NCBI GenBank assembly: GCA_036272935.1
Contig: DATAXP010000008.1
Coordinates: forward strand, 1-64,000
DNA length: 64,000 bases
Direction of reading: 5' to 3'
From: DATAXP01 sp036272935
GTDB taxonomy: Bacteria > Planctomycetota > Planctomycetia > Pirellulales > PNKZ01
The notes under the pieces are model-generated. The model was not told the DNA's origin, did not search any database, and saw only the letters and a program-made list of their open reading frames with translations. Both the position numbers and the translations under genes were made by a program. The stretch's first letter is position 1; each line of letters starts with the position of its first letter. This document shows positions 25,569-34,611 of this stretch, one piece after another.

Positions 25569-28500
25569 TGGCGGGCACCGTGGTCGTGCTCGTCGTCGTG
25601 ATCGTGGCAGAACAAGTCGTCGCGGGGCCATTGGTCTTTCTTGTCGTCGTCGGGTCCTGCCGTCGGCTCGCCCGATTCGAGAATCCGCTGCACAAGTGCC
25701 GCGCGGCGCTCGATGACCTGCTTTCGCTGTCCTGCGTCGTCCGAACGGTCGAAGCAGCGCCGGCCGTCGACCCAAGTCTGCTCGCAGCGCGAAAGGGTCG
25801 ACATCGGCGGGCCGCTCCACACCACGATGTCAGCATCCTTGCCCGGCTCGAGCGATCCGGTGTGCTTATCGATCCCCAGTTGCCGAGCCGGGTTGAGCGT
25901 GACGAACTTCAACGCCTCTGCCGAGGGCACGCCGCCGTATTTCATTGCCTTGCCGGCTTCGAGATTCAACCGGCGGGCTAACTCGGCATCGTCGGAGTTG
26001 AACGACACCACGACTCCGGCTTTGTGCAGCATCGCCCCGTTGTAGGGAATCGCATCGTACACCTCGAACTTGTACGCCCACCAATCGCTGAAACTCGAGC
26101 CGCCGACACCGTGGCGGGCCATCGCGTCGGCCACCTTGTAGCCTTCGAGGATGTGTTGGAACGTACCGATGCGGATGCCGAATTCTTCGCAGACGCGCAT
26201 CGTGGCCAGGATTTCGTCCTGACGATAGGAGTGGCAATGGATGAGCCGCTGGTTCTCGATCACTTCGACCAAGGCATCGAGCTGCAAATCGCGGCGCGGC
26301 GGCAGGCGCCCCGCCCGCTGCTTGGCATTCAGTTTCTTCCAAGCATTCCAATCGTCGCGATACTCTCGGGCCGCGCGGAACGCGTCGCGCATCAATTCCT
26401 CGACCCCCATGCGGCTTTGCGGATAGCGGGTGTGCGAGACGCCGGGCCAGTTGCTCTGCTTGACGTTTTCGCCCAAGGCGAACTTGATGCCCGGCGGAGC
26501 CTCGGCAAACTTTACGTCCTCCGGCAAGGCCCCCCAGCGGAACCTGATGACCTGATTTTGCCCGCCGATGGTGTTGGCAGAGCCGTGCAGGATGTTCGCC
26601 GCGGTGACGCCACCGGCTAGTTGACGGTAGATGTTGATGTCGTACGGATCGATGAAGTCGCCGATGCGCACTTCGGCGGTGATCGAGTGGCTGGCCTCGT
26701 TCACGCCGCCGTCGGTGGCGATGTGCGAATGGCAGTCGATGATGCCGGGCGTGATGTGCTTGCCGCGGGCGTCGACGATGGTGGCCTTTTCTGGAGCGTC
26801 GAGCTTGCGGCCGACCGCCTTGATTTTCCCGTTCTCGATCAACACGTCGGCGTGTTCGAGGATGCCGTCGTCGGCACAGGTCCAAACGGTCGCGCCGCGA
26901 AACAAGACAGTTTGCTGCTCAGGCAGCTTATCGACGCCAAACTCTCCGAGCGGATAGTTGACCGGATAAAGGGCGCGCGTTGGCCGCTTTGATTCGAGGC
27001 TCTTTTTTGTCGCGGCATCGTCCGGGCCGGCGCCGCCAGGCGGTTCGTTTTCGGGGCGTTGATCCTCCGGCTTGTCGGCGACCGCTTCGGGATTCTGTGG
27101 ATCGCGGGGCTTTGATGGTTCGGAGCCTTCGGCCGGTTTCTTCTCGGTGGCTTCGTCGCGATCGTCGTCGCCTTCCTTCTTAGCTTTGTCAGCTCGTTTT
27201 TCATCGGGCTTGGGCGGCGCCGTACGGCGACCGGTGACAAGCGACGACGACCCATCGGACCAGAGCACTGTGCCGTCGAGGCTAGGCGAGCCCGCCTCGC
27301 CGGCTTGGGTTGTCGGGGTCTGTAACCCCGGCTCGCCGGCAACCGTGGCGCTGAGCTGCACGACGCCCGACCAGTCGAGTGCCTTGCCCGGAAAACTGAC
27401 GGTCAACTGCGATGCTTCGAGCTGCGCGTTCGCCAGCTTCGCCTGCTTCTCGCCGCGGTGAATGGTGCCGGCCAGCTTCGTCGGCTCACCGGTCAGTTCG
27501 AGCCGCACGCTTTCGCTGCCGCCGTCGCGGTGCTTGATTTGCAGTTCCCACGTGCCGCGCACGTCGACGTTCGGAACCGGGCTGACGCGATACCACCGGC
27601 CGTCGATCCACGTCTCGATGATCTTGGTTTTCTTGTCGAACAGATCGCCGTCGGCGACAACCAGGTGACCAAGCTTGCCCGGCTGGAGCGTCCCGAGCCG
27701 CTCGGCAATCCCCGCCAGTTCGGCAGGCGTGGTGGTCAGCGCACGCAAGGCGGCATCGGGCTTTAGTCCGTGACGAACTGCCTGACGAACGCCGGCCAGA
27801 AACGCGCTCGTGTCTTTGAGGCCAATGCTGCTGAGGGCAATCTTCACGCCGCGCTCGTCGAGACGTCCCGCGTTCTCGGGCGCGACGTCCCAATGCATCA
27901 GCTTGTCGAGCGCGATGCTCAGGGCCGCTTCGGGATTTTTGACGTTCGGCGCCTTGGGGAAGTTCACCGGGACGATGATCGGACGCTTCGCGTCGGCGAC
28001 CGCGTCGAGCCGCTGGTACTCTTCGCCGCTACCGCGGACGATGACGTTCAAACCGAATTCTCGCCCCAGCCGGTCGGCCCGGAAGAAGTAGAGCGTATCG
28101 GACGAATCGATCACCACAGGGCGTTTGCCATTGAGGTATTTCACGAGTATTTCGAGGGCGACGTTCTGCTCGGGGCGCGGCATCGACGAGTGTTTGTCGT
28201 ACGCCTCCCAGGCGTCGACGTACCAGCGAGCGTCGTAGCAAGCCTGTCGCACCAGGGCCAAGGCGCCCATCGGTGAATTGGGGTAATCGCCCCCCATGCG
28301 CCGTTGCGTGGTCAGCTTCAAGTGCAACGCCACCTCATCACGCAAGATCGATTGCTGCGGCGGATCATCGCCGGTGGTGACCAGCGCGCTTGAGCCTTTG
28401 ATGATCCGCGATGCCGGGGCGACGACGCGGGCCGTAATCCCTTGGCTGCGAAACTTTTCGTTGGCCGACGCGTCGAGCCGGTACGTCTCGGCGGCGGAGA

Positions 28501-28876
28501 ACTGCGGCACCACTTCGCTGTTCCAGTAGCCGGCAGCCACTCTCGGCGCGGAAGAGCCATCGCTCGGCAGTTCTGTCAGCGCGTCGATGAAGCCGGGGTA
28601 GATCGTCTTGCCTTCGAGGTGCCAGACGGTCGCATCGGCGGGAATCTCAGCATCGGCGCCGACAGCGGTGATCACCCCATCGCGAACGACGATGGTGCCG
28701 CGATCGATCGTTTTGCCTGGAGCGGTAACGATCCGTGCGCCAACGAAGGCGTGGACGCGCGGTGTATTCTGACGAAGGCCAATGACCGGTGCCGTGCGCG
28801 GCTGACCGACGGCATACACCACCAACGAAACGACTATGCAAAGCGGCAAAGCGACAAACCTGGCGCAGGGATGCAT
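25565..28876 (-). CDS. Exported double-domain amidohydrolase fusion (1103 aa)
   Basis: From the ATG at 28876 there is a signal peptide, then an amidohydrolase domain (about 35-430), a beta-rich middle domain (about 435-550), a long acidic/lysine-rich linker (about 555-630) and a second amidohydrolase domain (about 650-1075). The first domain has PGFIDALTEL and lacks HxH; the second keeps PGIIDCHSH (His716, His718), a HCHS and an Asp in FNSDDAE, so only the second should be catalytic. The C-terminus is rich in His and Asp (HDHDDEHDHG), as in metal-binding tails. The substrate is unknown; imidazolonepropionase-like enzymes are the nearest group I recognise. Confidence 0.88.
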   Translation of the reverse strand: MHPCARFVALPLCIVVSLVVYAVGQPRTAPVIGLRQNTPRVHAFVGARIVTAPGKTIDRGTIVVRDGVITAVGADAEIPADATVWHLEGKTIYPGFIDALTELPSDGSSAPRVAAGYWNSEVVPQFSAAETYRLDASANEKFRSQGITARVVAPASRIIKGSSALVTTGDDPPQQSILRDEVALHLKLTTQRRMGGDYPNSPMGALALVRQACYDARWYVDAWEAYDKHSSMPRPEQNVALEILVKYLNGKRPVVIDSSDTLYFFRADRLGREFGLNVIVRGSGEEYQRLDAVADAKRPIIVPVNFPKAPNVKNPEAALSIALDKLMHWDVAPENAGRLDERGVKIALSSIGLKDTSAFLAGVRQAVRHGLKPDAALRALTTTPAELAGIAERLGTLQPGKLGHLVVADGDLFDKKTKIIETWIDGRWYRVSPVPNVDVRGTWELQIKHRDGGSESVRLELTGEPTKLAGTIHRGEKQAKLANAQLEASQLTVSFPGKALDWSGVVQLSATVAGEPGLQTPTTQAGEAGSPSLDGTVLWSDGSSSLVTGRRTAPPKPDEKRADKAKKEGDDDRDEATEKKPAEGSEPSKPRDPQNPEAVADKPEDQRPENEPPGGAGPDDAATKKSLESKRPTRALYPVNYPLGEFGVDKLPEQQTVLFRGATVWTCADDGILEHADVLIENGKIKAVGRKLDAPEKATIVDARGKHITPGIIDCHSHIATDGGVNEASHSITAEVRIGDFIDPYDINIYRQLAGGVTAANILHGSANTIGGQNQVIRFRWGALPEDVKFAEAPPGIKFALGENVKQSNWPGVSHTRYPQSRMGVEELMRDAFRAAREYRDDWNAWKKLNAKQRAGRLPPRRDLQLDALVEVIENQRLIHCHSYRQDEILATMRVCEEFGIRIGTFQHILEGYKVADAMARHGVGGSSFSDWWAYKFEVYDAIPYNGAMLHKAGVVVSFNSDDAELARRLNLEAGKAMKYGGVPSAEALKFVTLNPARQLGIDKHTGSLEPGKDADIVVWSGPPMSTLSRCEQTWVDGRRCFDRSDDAGQRKQVIERRAALVQRILESGEPTAGPDDDKKDQWPRDDLFCHDHDDEHDHGARQ
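27285..27337. repeat. Palindromic repeat inside the double amidohydrolase gene
   Basis: Outer arms GGCGAGCC/GGCTCGCC (27285-27292 and 27330-27337) enclose an inner hairpin CGGGGT/ACCCCG (27314-27319, 27325-27330). The block looks like an intergenic repeat but lies in frame within the middle domain and is translated as roughly EPGLQTPTTQAGEAGSP. It interrupts a beta-rich stretch at a point where a loop would be tolerated. Confidence 0.6.
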
Positions 28877-29020
28877 GGCGAAGCTCGGGCGAAAAAACAG
28901 AATCCAGCGTCCGGCGGCATCCTTGCATGCCCTGCTAACCATAGCTGACGCTCTCGCGCGTTGCCAGCGGCACAACCGGCACGATCGGCAAGCAACGGCC
29001 TGCCGTGACGCGCGATCCGA

Positions 29021-29410
29021 TCACTGTCCCCGCCGCATCCAATCCGGCACACGCTGCACGCTCCCTTGCCGATCGACGCAAGCCAGCGTGCTGTTGGCTT
29101 CGCACAGCAGTTCGTCGCCGCGGAGCAGTTGATATTCGTGATCGATGCGTGCGGCGGTCACGCGCCGCGTGCGGGTTCGCAGCGTAAGCAGGTCGTCGTA
29201 ACGTGCCGGACGGCGATAGTTGCACTCCATGCGCACCACGACCATGAACACGCCCATCGCCTCGACATCGCGATAGCTCATGCCGTTGGCGCGCAGTAGC
29301 TCGGTGCGGCCCATTTCGAAATAGGTCAGGTAGTTGGTGTGATGCAAAATCCCCATGGCGTCGGTCTCTTGATACCGAACGCGGATTTGGATTTCATGTT
29401 CTTCGAGCAT
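29021..29410 (-). CDS. Acyl-CoA thioesterase, YbgC/4-hydroxybenzoyl-CoA thioesterase family
   Basis: A 129-residue hot-dog fold protein with the family active-site stretch YQETDAMGILHHTNY, where Asp17 is the catalytic residue, and YFEMGRTELL. These enzymes hydrolyse short-chain or aromatic acyl-CoA or acyl-ACP esters. In proteobacteria ybgC sits beside tol-pal genes; nothing like that is seen here. The gene stands alone, divergent from the ACT-domain gene, with a 163-base gap that holds no other gene. Confidence 0.92.
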   Translation of the reverse strand: MLEEHEIQIRVRYQETDAMGILHHTNYLTYFEMGRTELLRANGMSYRDVEAMGVFMVVVRMECNYRRPARYDDLLTLRTRTRRVTAARIDHEYQLLRGDELLCEANSTLACVDRQGSVQRVPDWMRRGQ

Positions 29411-29573
29411 GCCGTGCCGACTCCGGGCCTTACGGACTGGGGCGGCATTTTAGAGCATAAACACCGCTGCTTACAGGGCGGGGTTGCCGTGGCGCGTCGC
29501 CCGCCCGCCGACGGTGAGGCGGCGGCGCGAAAAGCGTTGACCGATGGCCGGGTGCTCCCCTATAGTTCCGGGC

Positions 29574-30065
29574 ATGAGTATCGGCGAAGGAACAGGGACT
29601 GGTTTCATCACCTCGCGCGGCCGCGATTATCCGTCGATCCGGCAGTTCACGGTGTTCCTGGAAAACCGCGTGGGGCAACTGCTCGAAGTGGTTCGGCGGT
29701 TCGAAGGGAGCCGGGTGAAGATTGTCGCCCTGTCGATTGCCGACTCGGCCGAGTGCGCGTTCTGCCGCTTTCTGCTCAGCCATCCTGAGCAGGGACGTGA
29801 AATTCTCGAACGTGCCGGTCTGGCGCTGATCGAGAGCGACCTTATCGGCGTCGAGCTGCCCGAGGGCCCGCAGCCGTTTCTGCGCGTCTGCACAGCATTG
29901 TTACAGGCCGAGGTGAACATCATCCAGGCGTATCCGCTGCTCGTGCGTCCTCACGGCCGGCCGGCAGTAGCGTTGATGGTGGATAACATCGAGATGGGCC
30001 TCGAGACGCTCGCCAACAAAGGCTTCGCCATGATTCGCGAAGCCGACTTGATGGAAGACGAGTAG
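29574..30065 (+). CDS. ACT-domain protein (acetolactate synthase small-subunit-like regulator)
   Basis: The start MSIGEGTGTG is preferred to an earlier in-frame codon ten residues upstream. Two ACT-like repeats are visible: QFTVFLENRVGQLLEVVRRF (about 24-43) and a second around residues 100-150 (ALLQAEVNIIQAYPLLVR). ACT domains bind amino acids and regulate enzymes of amino acid metabolism. The protein has no catalytic domain and is acidic at the C-terminus. A regulator is likely, but the enzyme it acts on is not adjacent. Confidence 0.8.
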   Translation: MSIGEGTGTGFITSRGRDYPSIRQFTVFLENRVGQLLEVVRRFEGSRVKIVALSIADSAECAFCRFLLSHPEQGREILERAGLALIESDLIGVELPEGPQPFLRVCTALLQAEVNIIQAYPLLVRPHGRPAVALMVDNIEMGLETLANKGFAMIREADLMEDE

Positions 30066-30103
30066 CCGCGGCGGCGCTTTGGGCTGCGCAGCCGTGCGGC
30101 ATG

Positions 30104-30880
30104 CTACGGCACGTCGAACACCCCTTCCGGCACTTCGTCGAGTCCGCGCACAGCCATGTGCGTGATCGTTTCCCAAGCAACGACTGCGACCGTATACGTG
30201 CCATCCGATTCCTGTACCAGGAACACGCCTTCGTCCTGTTTCGACAAGCCGGCTGCGTAGCCGTCTGGCGTGAGCACCGTGCCGCCGTCGAGGTACAGTT
30301 CGATCGTCGCGCCGCGGTTGCGATACTCCCAAAGCCGCTCGAAAAACTCGCCTCGTGAATTGCGCCGCGGCCGCTCGACTTTCGCCGGCGCCTCGCCGAG
30401 GTCGAACAAGAAAGGGTTCGCGTGGCTTGGCTCCTCGGCAGGTTCGACGAGCTCCGCCTCGGTGGGCACCAGAAACTTGACTCCGCACTCGGGACACTCG
30501 CCGGGTTGACCGCCAAGTTCCGTCCGGCCGCACAAGTGGTGGCCGTTAGGGCACAGGAACGCGATCTCGCCATCGCCGAGCTCGTCCCCTTCGTGATACG
30601 GACGAATTGGGTTCGCCGGCGCTTCGGGCGCGCTCTCCGTAGCCGCTGTGGCAACCACTGGCGCCGCTGCCGGCGCGGCGGCTGCCGCCCCGACGGGAAC
30701 GGGCACGGGAGCGGGATTCGTCGCGCTATCGGGTGCGCCGTTGCTGGCCAGCTTGCCGGAGGCGGTCAGATCCGGGACGCGAAAAATCGCACCGCAATGG
30801 GGACACTTGCCGCGCTTTCCCGCCTGCGACTCGGGACAAACAAGCTTGTGGCCGTTGGGGCAAAGCAATGCGATGGACAT
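30104..30880 (-). CDS. Double zinc-ribbon hypothetical protein
   Basis: Two zinc ribbons of the type CPNGHxxxCx5-10GxxxxCPxCG occur at about 7-32 and 109-135, joined by an Ala/Pro-rich linker (about 55-95). The C-terminal 110 residues are beta-rich (IELYLDGGTVLTPDGYAAG). I do not recognise a characterised family; zinc-ribbon proteins of this style are common in planctomycetes. It is divergent from another zinc-ribbon gene at 31123, with 242 bases between. Function unknown. Confidence 0.7.
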   Translation of the reverse strand: MSIALLCPNGHKLVCPESQAGKRGKCPHCGAIFRVPDLTASGKLASNGAPDSATNPAPVPVPVGAAAAAPAAAPVVATAATESAPEAPANPIRPYHEGDELGDGEIAFLCPNGHHLCGRTELGGQPGECPECGVKFLVPTEAELVEPAEEPSHANPFLFDLGEAPAKVERPRRNSRGEFFERLWEYRNRGATIELYLDGGTVLTPDGYAAGLSKQDEGVFLVQESDGTYTVAVVAWETITHMAVRGLDEVPEGVFDVP

Positions 30881-31122
30881 ACGCGGTTGATCGCCTGGAT
30901 GAGTTGGGCGGCGAACGGACGTGCCACGGTGCGTACCGGAAAGGGCGGCGACGCGGCGACACCTATCGTAGCTGCCGGTACGGCGTTGAACAATTGTACG
31001 CCCGCGCCCTAGTGAGCGCCGGATTAGGGCTCCCGATGCGAACTGCGGCTTGACGAGTCCTGACCGACGACAAACACTAGGAGGCTCACTGTTGTTGCGG
31101 CCGCACGCCTCCGAGTCGACGC

Positions 31123-31821
31123 ATGCCCATCCAGGTCACCTGCCCGGGTTGCAAGGCCACGTTCACCGTCAGCGACAAGTTCGCCGGCAAGCAAGGCCCC
31201 TGCCCGAAGTGCAAGGCGGTTATCACCGTCCCCAAGCAGGAGGCCGTCACGATCCACGCCCCGGAGGAACCGCCTGCCAAGGGGGGAGCCACCGCGACTG
31301 TATCTCAGGCGGGACGCAATCTCACTCCCAAGCCAATCCGTCGCCAAGAAACCAACATCACCGCGCGGCGCATCGTGCTGACCATCGTCGCGATCGCGGC
31401 GGCCATTGCCGGCGCTTGGTTCGCAGGGCCGTTTCTTGCTGGCGACTCAATCACGACGTTGGCATTGCGTACCGTGGCGCTGCTGATCGTCTCGGTGCCC
31501 ATTGTGATTGCCGGCTACGCGATCCTGCGCGACGAAGAACTCGAGCCGTTCACCGGTCGATCGCTGTGGCTGCGCGCGCTGTGTTGCGCGCTGGCGTACG
31601 CAGCGCTGTGGGGCGTGTATCACTTCGTCCCGCCAACTGCCACGCGATCCAGCTACAGCTACCTGGTGATCGCGCCACCGTTTGTGCTGGTGGGCGGGGG
31701 TGTGGCACTGGCCTCGTTCGATTTTGACTACGGCACTGGGACGCTGCACTACAGCTTTTACCTCTTGCTGACGTTTGCCTTGGGCTACCTGGCCGGAATG
31801 CCGATGCCCTGGGGACCGTGA
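31123..31821 (+). CDS. Zinc-ribbon membrane protein
   Basis: An N-terminal zinc ribbon (CPGCKATFTV ... CPKCKAVITV, residues 7-37) is followed by a linker and five or six hydrophobic segments (about 82-225), so a zinc-binding head is attached to an inner-membrane domain. Such an arrangement is frequent in planctomycetes and has no assigned function. The start is the first ATG after the long intergenic stretch and begins MPIQVTCPGC as in similar zinc ribbons. Its ribbon resembles those of the divergent gene upstream. Confidence 0.7.
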   Translation: MPIQVTCPGCKATFTVSDKFAGKQGPCPKCKAVITVPKQEAVTIHAPEEPPAKGGATATVSQAGRNLTPKPIRRQETNITARRIVLTIVAIAAAIAGAWFAGPFLAGDSITTLALRTVALLIVSVPIVIAGYAILRDEELEPFTGRSLWLRALCCALAYAALWGVYHFVPPTATRSSYSYLVIAPPFVLVGGGVALASFDFDYGTGTLHYSFYLLLTFALGYLAGMPMPWGP

Positions 31822-31966
31822 CCTGCGCCGCCCGGTGCTAGCGTCGCTCGTGGTGTCAGCACCCCCATGCGCCGCACGGCAATAGCCGCCCTTCCGTGAC
31901 TCGAGGCGAATACCTATACTCCGCACCCCTTCTTGCGCCTTCCAGTTCGTCGTTGGGTTGTTTGTC

Positions 31967-32254
31967 ATGCGCGTCACTTGGTTCGCATGCGCTGTCATCG
32001 TGTTCGCCGCCGGCTGCCAACGGTACGGTATCCGACCGTTGTTTCATCCGGGGCCGGCTAATTATCAGCGCCAAGACGACGCCTACTGGGATCCCTATCC
32101 AAAGAACGACATGCAGGACGTGTCGATGAACGACACTCGGCCGCGTGATTTCGACCGACCCATGTCCGACGTCAAGCGCGCCCAAACCAAGCCGCAGCAG
32201 GCCGGCGCGCGCGACGCCACCGATTACGTTCCGCTGCGCGACGCCGCCGAATAA
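31967..32254 (+). CDS. Small lipoprotein
   Basis: The ATG at 31967 gives MRVTWFACAVIVFAAGC, a lipoprotein signal with lipobox FAAGC and Cys17 as the expected lipidated residue. The mature part of about 78 residues is polar, Asp/Pro/Arg-rich and probably disordered. I recognise no family. It lies between the zinc-ribbon membrane protein and the pseudouridine synthase, with loose spacing on both sides. An envelope location is likely. Confidence 0.6.
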   Translation: MRVTWFACAVIVFAAGCQRYGIRPLFHPGPANYQRQDDAYWDPYPKNDMQDVSMNDTRPRDFDRPMSDVKRAQTKPQQAGARDATDYVPLRDAAE

Positions 32255-32359
32255 TCGGCTGTTCGCGCTGCTTTTGGCATCACGCCGCCTCTTCGCGGGC
32301 CGTATGCCGCGCGGTATCATCAGTCGTTTGGGTTATTGGACCGGGACGACAGTTGAATC

Positions 32360-33388
32360 ATGCGCTCCAAACGTTCGCGCTCGCAATATAAGTCGGGACT
32401 TCCGTCGAGTGGCGGTGGGCAGCGTGCCGCGCGCGATCAAAAGCCGGCCGAAGGCGACGATCGCCAACGCTTGCAGAAAGTGATGGCGGCGGCAGGAGTC
32501 GGCAGCCGACGCGATTGCGAGCAGTTGATCGTCGCGGGCCGGGTGAGTGTCGACGGGCACGTGGTGATCGAGCTGGGGACGCGCGTCGATCCGCAGCGTC
32601 AGGAAGTGCGCCTCGACGGCGAGTTGCTCAAAGTGCAGCGGCATGTTTATTACCTGGTCAACAAGCCCGCCGGGGTCGTCTCGACGAACGACGATCCGGC
32701 CGGCCGGCCGCGCGTCGTCGACCTGATACCGGCGACTGACGAGCGACTGTTCACCGTCGGACGCCTCGACTTGGCCAGCGAAGGGCTGATGCTGGTCACG
32801 AACGACGGAGAGCTGGCCCAGCGCCTCGCGCATCCGCGCTACGGCGTCGAGAAGACGTACCAAGCGCTCGTTGCCGGCCGTCCCTCGCCCGAAGCGCTCG
32901 AAACGTTGCGCACGGGTGTGCACCTGGCTGAGGGATTTGCCCGCGTCGAGAATGTGCGTGTGCGCCACGAGCACAAGCAAAGCACGGTGCTCGAAATCGT
33001 ATTGGCTGAAGGAAAGAATCGCGAGATCCGCCGGCTGCTGGCTCGCGTTGGGCACAAAGTCATGCGGTTGCGGCGCGTTGCCCTGGGCCCGTTGCGGCTC
33101 AAGGACCTGGAACCGGGCGAAGTGCGCCGTCTCACCGCCGACGAGCTGCGCGACCTGAGCGGCACGGGGCAATCGCGCGTCAAGCGGCGCCGCCGACCGA
33201 AGCGCGGCCCCAAGGTTGCGGCGACCACCAAAGCACCTCGAATCGATCGCGCCGCCGAAGTTTCATCGAGCGATGCGGAGCTCGCGCGGCGCCATCCGAA
33301 GCCTGCCGGCGCCAAACCCGCTCCCGCCGGCCTCGCTCGGCCGGCGCGCCGCAAGGGTTCTCATGGTCGCCGGCCGGGGGCGCGGTGA
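32360..33388 (+). CDS. RsuA/RluB-family pseudouridine synthase
   Basis: An S4 RNA-binding domain (about 37-84) is followed by the catalytic domain with VGRLDLASEGLMLVTNDG, where Asp137 is the catalytic residue. The closing part, EGKNREIRRLLARVGHKV, is the RluB/E/F signature. These enzymes make pseudouridine in 23S or 16S rRNA. The N-terminal 30 residues and the last 75 residues (Lys/Arg-rich) are disordered, basic extensions. The stop codon overlaps the next gene by one to four bases, which suggests coupling with the PyrK-like gene, an unusual pairing. Confidence 0.9.
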   Translation: MRSKRSRSQYKSGLPSSGGGQRAARDQKPAEGDDRQRLQKVMAAAGVGSRRDCEQLIVAGRVSVDGHVVIELGTRVDPQRQEVRLDGELLKVQRHVYYLVNKPAGVVSTNDDPAGRPRVVDLIPATDERLFTVGRLDLASEGLMLVTNDGELAQRLAHPRYGVEKTYQALVAGRPSPEALETLRTGVHLAEGFARVENVRVRHEHKQSTVLEIVLAEGKNREIRRLLARVGHKVMRLRRVALGPLRLKDLEPGEVRRLTADELRDLSGTGQSRVKRRRRPKRGPKVAATTKAPRIDRAAEVSSSDAELARRHPKPAGAKPAPAGLARPARRKGSHGRRPGAR

Positions 33389-34239
33389 TGGTGTGGCAGG
33401 GGGTGGTCGCCGTCGAAGCCAACGACCGCCTGGCACGCGACACATATCGCGTTCGCTTCCGCTGCCCCGAGATCGCTCGGCAGATTGTCCCAGGCCAGTT
33501 CGTCATGTTGCGGCTCGCCGGCTGCAACGACCCGCTGCTGGGACGACCGCTGGCGCTGTACGACACGGTGCTCGACGCCTCGGGCGCGCCGGTGGGAATC
33601 GACGTGGTGTACCTGGTGGTGGGCAAATTGACAGGACGATTGGCGCAGTATCGCGCTGGAGAGCTGCTCGAAGTCTGGGGTCCGCTGGGGAACGGCTTCG
33701 CGCCGCAGCAGGGCGGAACGCTGGTCATGGTCGCCGGCGGCATCGGCCAGACGCCGATGTTGGCGCTGGCGCGCGAGGCACTTGGACTGCGGTCGTACGG
33801 TCGCTCGCCGCGCCCGGTCGAGCGACCGAAGCGCGTCGTGCTCTGCTACGGTGCCCGTAGGCAAGACCTGCTTGCCGGGGTCGACGACTTTAGATCGCTG
33901 GGGATCGATGTTCGGCTCGCGACCGACGACGGATCGTGCGGGCACAAGGGCTTTGCGACCGACTTGCTGCGCGGCTTGCTCGGTGAGATGTCGGCCGGCG
34001 AAGCCGGTAATTGCCGGGCGGTTTGTTGCGGCCCGGAGCCGATGATGCACGCGGCGGCCAAGATCGCTGCGCGTGCAAGGGTGCGCTGCGAAGTGTCGCT
34101 CGAAACGCCGATGGCTTGCGGCATCGGCATCTGCTTCAGTTGCGTGGCGAAGGTTCGCGACGACTCGGGCGGCTGGGATTACCGCCGCACCTGCGTGGAA
34201 GGGCCGGTGTTCGACGCGGCGAAGATCGTATTCGACTGA
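33388..34239 (+). CDS. pyrK: Dihydroorotate dehydrogenase electron transfer subunit (PyrK-like)
   Basis: A ferredoxin-reductase-like protein: FAD domain with GRPLALYD, NAD-binding domain with MVAGGIGQTPML, and a C-terminal [2Fe-2S] site (CGIGICFSC and a further Cys in RRTCVEG). This is the layout of PyrK, which passes electrons from dihydroorotate dehydrogenase (PyrD) to NAD. No pyrD is adjacent, so a related role in another flavoenzyme is possible. The start could be GTG at 33385 or ATG at 33388, on the stop codon of the pseudouridine synthase gene. Confidence 0.88.
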   Translation: MVWQGVVAVEANDRLARDTYRVRFRCPEIARQIVPGQFVMLRLAGCNDPLLGRPLALYDTVLDASGAPVGIDVVYLVVGKLTGRLAQYRAGELLEVWGPLGNGFAPQQGGTLVMVAGGIGQTPMLALAREALGLRSYGRSPRPVERPKRVVLCYGARRQDLLAGVDDFRSLGIDVRLATDDGSCGHKGFATDLLRGLLGEMSAGEAGNCRAVCCGPEPMMHAAAKIAARARVRCEVSLETPMACGIGICFSCVAKVRDDSGGWDYRRTCVEGPVFDAAKIVFD

Positions 34240-34272
34240 CCAACGCGCGCACGAACGACGCCAAACGCGGCT

Positions 34273-34581
34273 TTACTTTCCGCTCTTTTTCTTCGGCGCG
34301 GCCGCTGGCTTTGCCGTATGCTTGGCTGCCTTGAGGGCCGCAGATAGGCGCGACTTGACCCGGGCGGCAGCGTTGGCGTGGATGACACCGTGACCGGCGG
34401 CCTTGTCGAAATGGACCACCGCCAGGCGAAATTCGGTGGCGGCCTTTTCGGCGTCGCCGGCCTTCATCGCTTCGCGCACCCGGCGTATGTGCGTTTTCAG
34501 GGCACTTTTAGTGGCGCGGTTCCGCGCACGGCGAACGAGGCTTTGCTTGAGGCGTTTCTTGGCGCTCTTGGTATTGGGCAT
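34273..34581 (-). CDS. rpsT: 30S ribosomal protein S20
   Basis: The N-terminus MPNTKSAKKRLKQS and the Lys/Arg/Ala-rich helical body are typical of S20, which binds 16S rRNA early in assembly. The 102 residues include a C-terminal Lys/Ala/Pro tail longer than in E. coli. The ATG has GGAAG just upstream. It lies 30 bases downstream of the TPR gene on the same strand and may share its transcript. Confidence 0.95.
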   Translation of the reverse strand: MPNTKSAKKRLKQSLVRRARNRATKSALKTHIRRVREAMKAGDAEKAATEFRLAVVHFDKAAGHGVIHANAAARVKSRLSAALKAAKHTAKPAAAPKKKSGK

Positions 34582-34611
34582 GACTTCCGTGAGTTCGTGA
34601 GAAAATGCGAA

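Noticed and set aside
25569..25820. N-terminal extension of the single-domain amidohydrolase
   Set aside because: The extension is Arg/Pro-rich and lies in another frame of the double amidohydrolase gene. The signal peptide at 25568 marks the real start.
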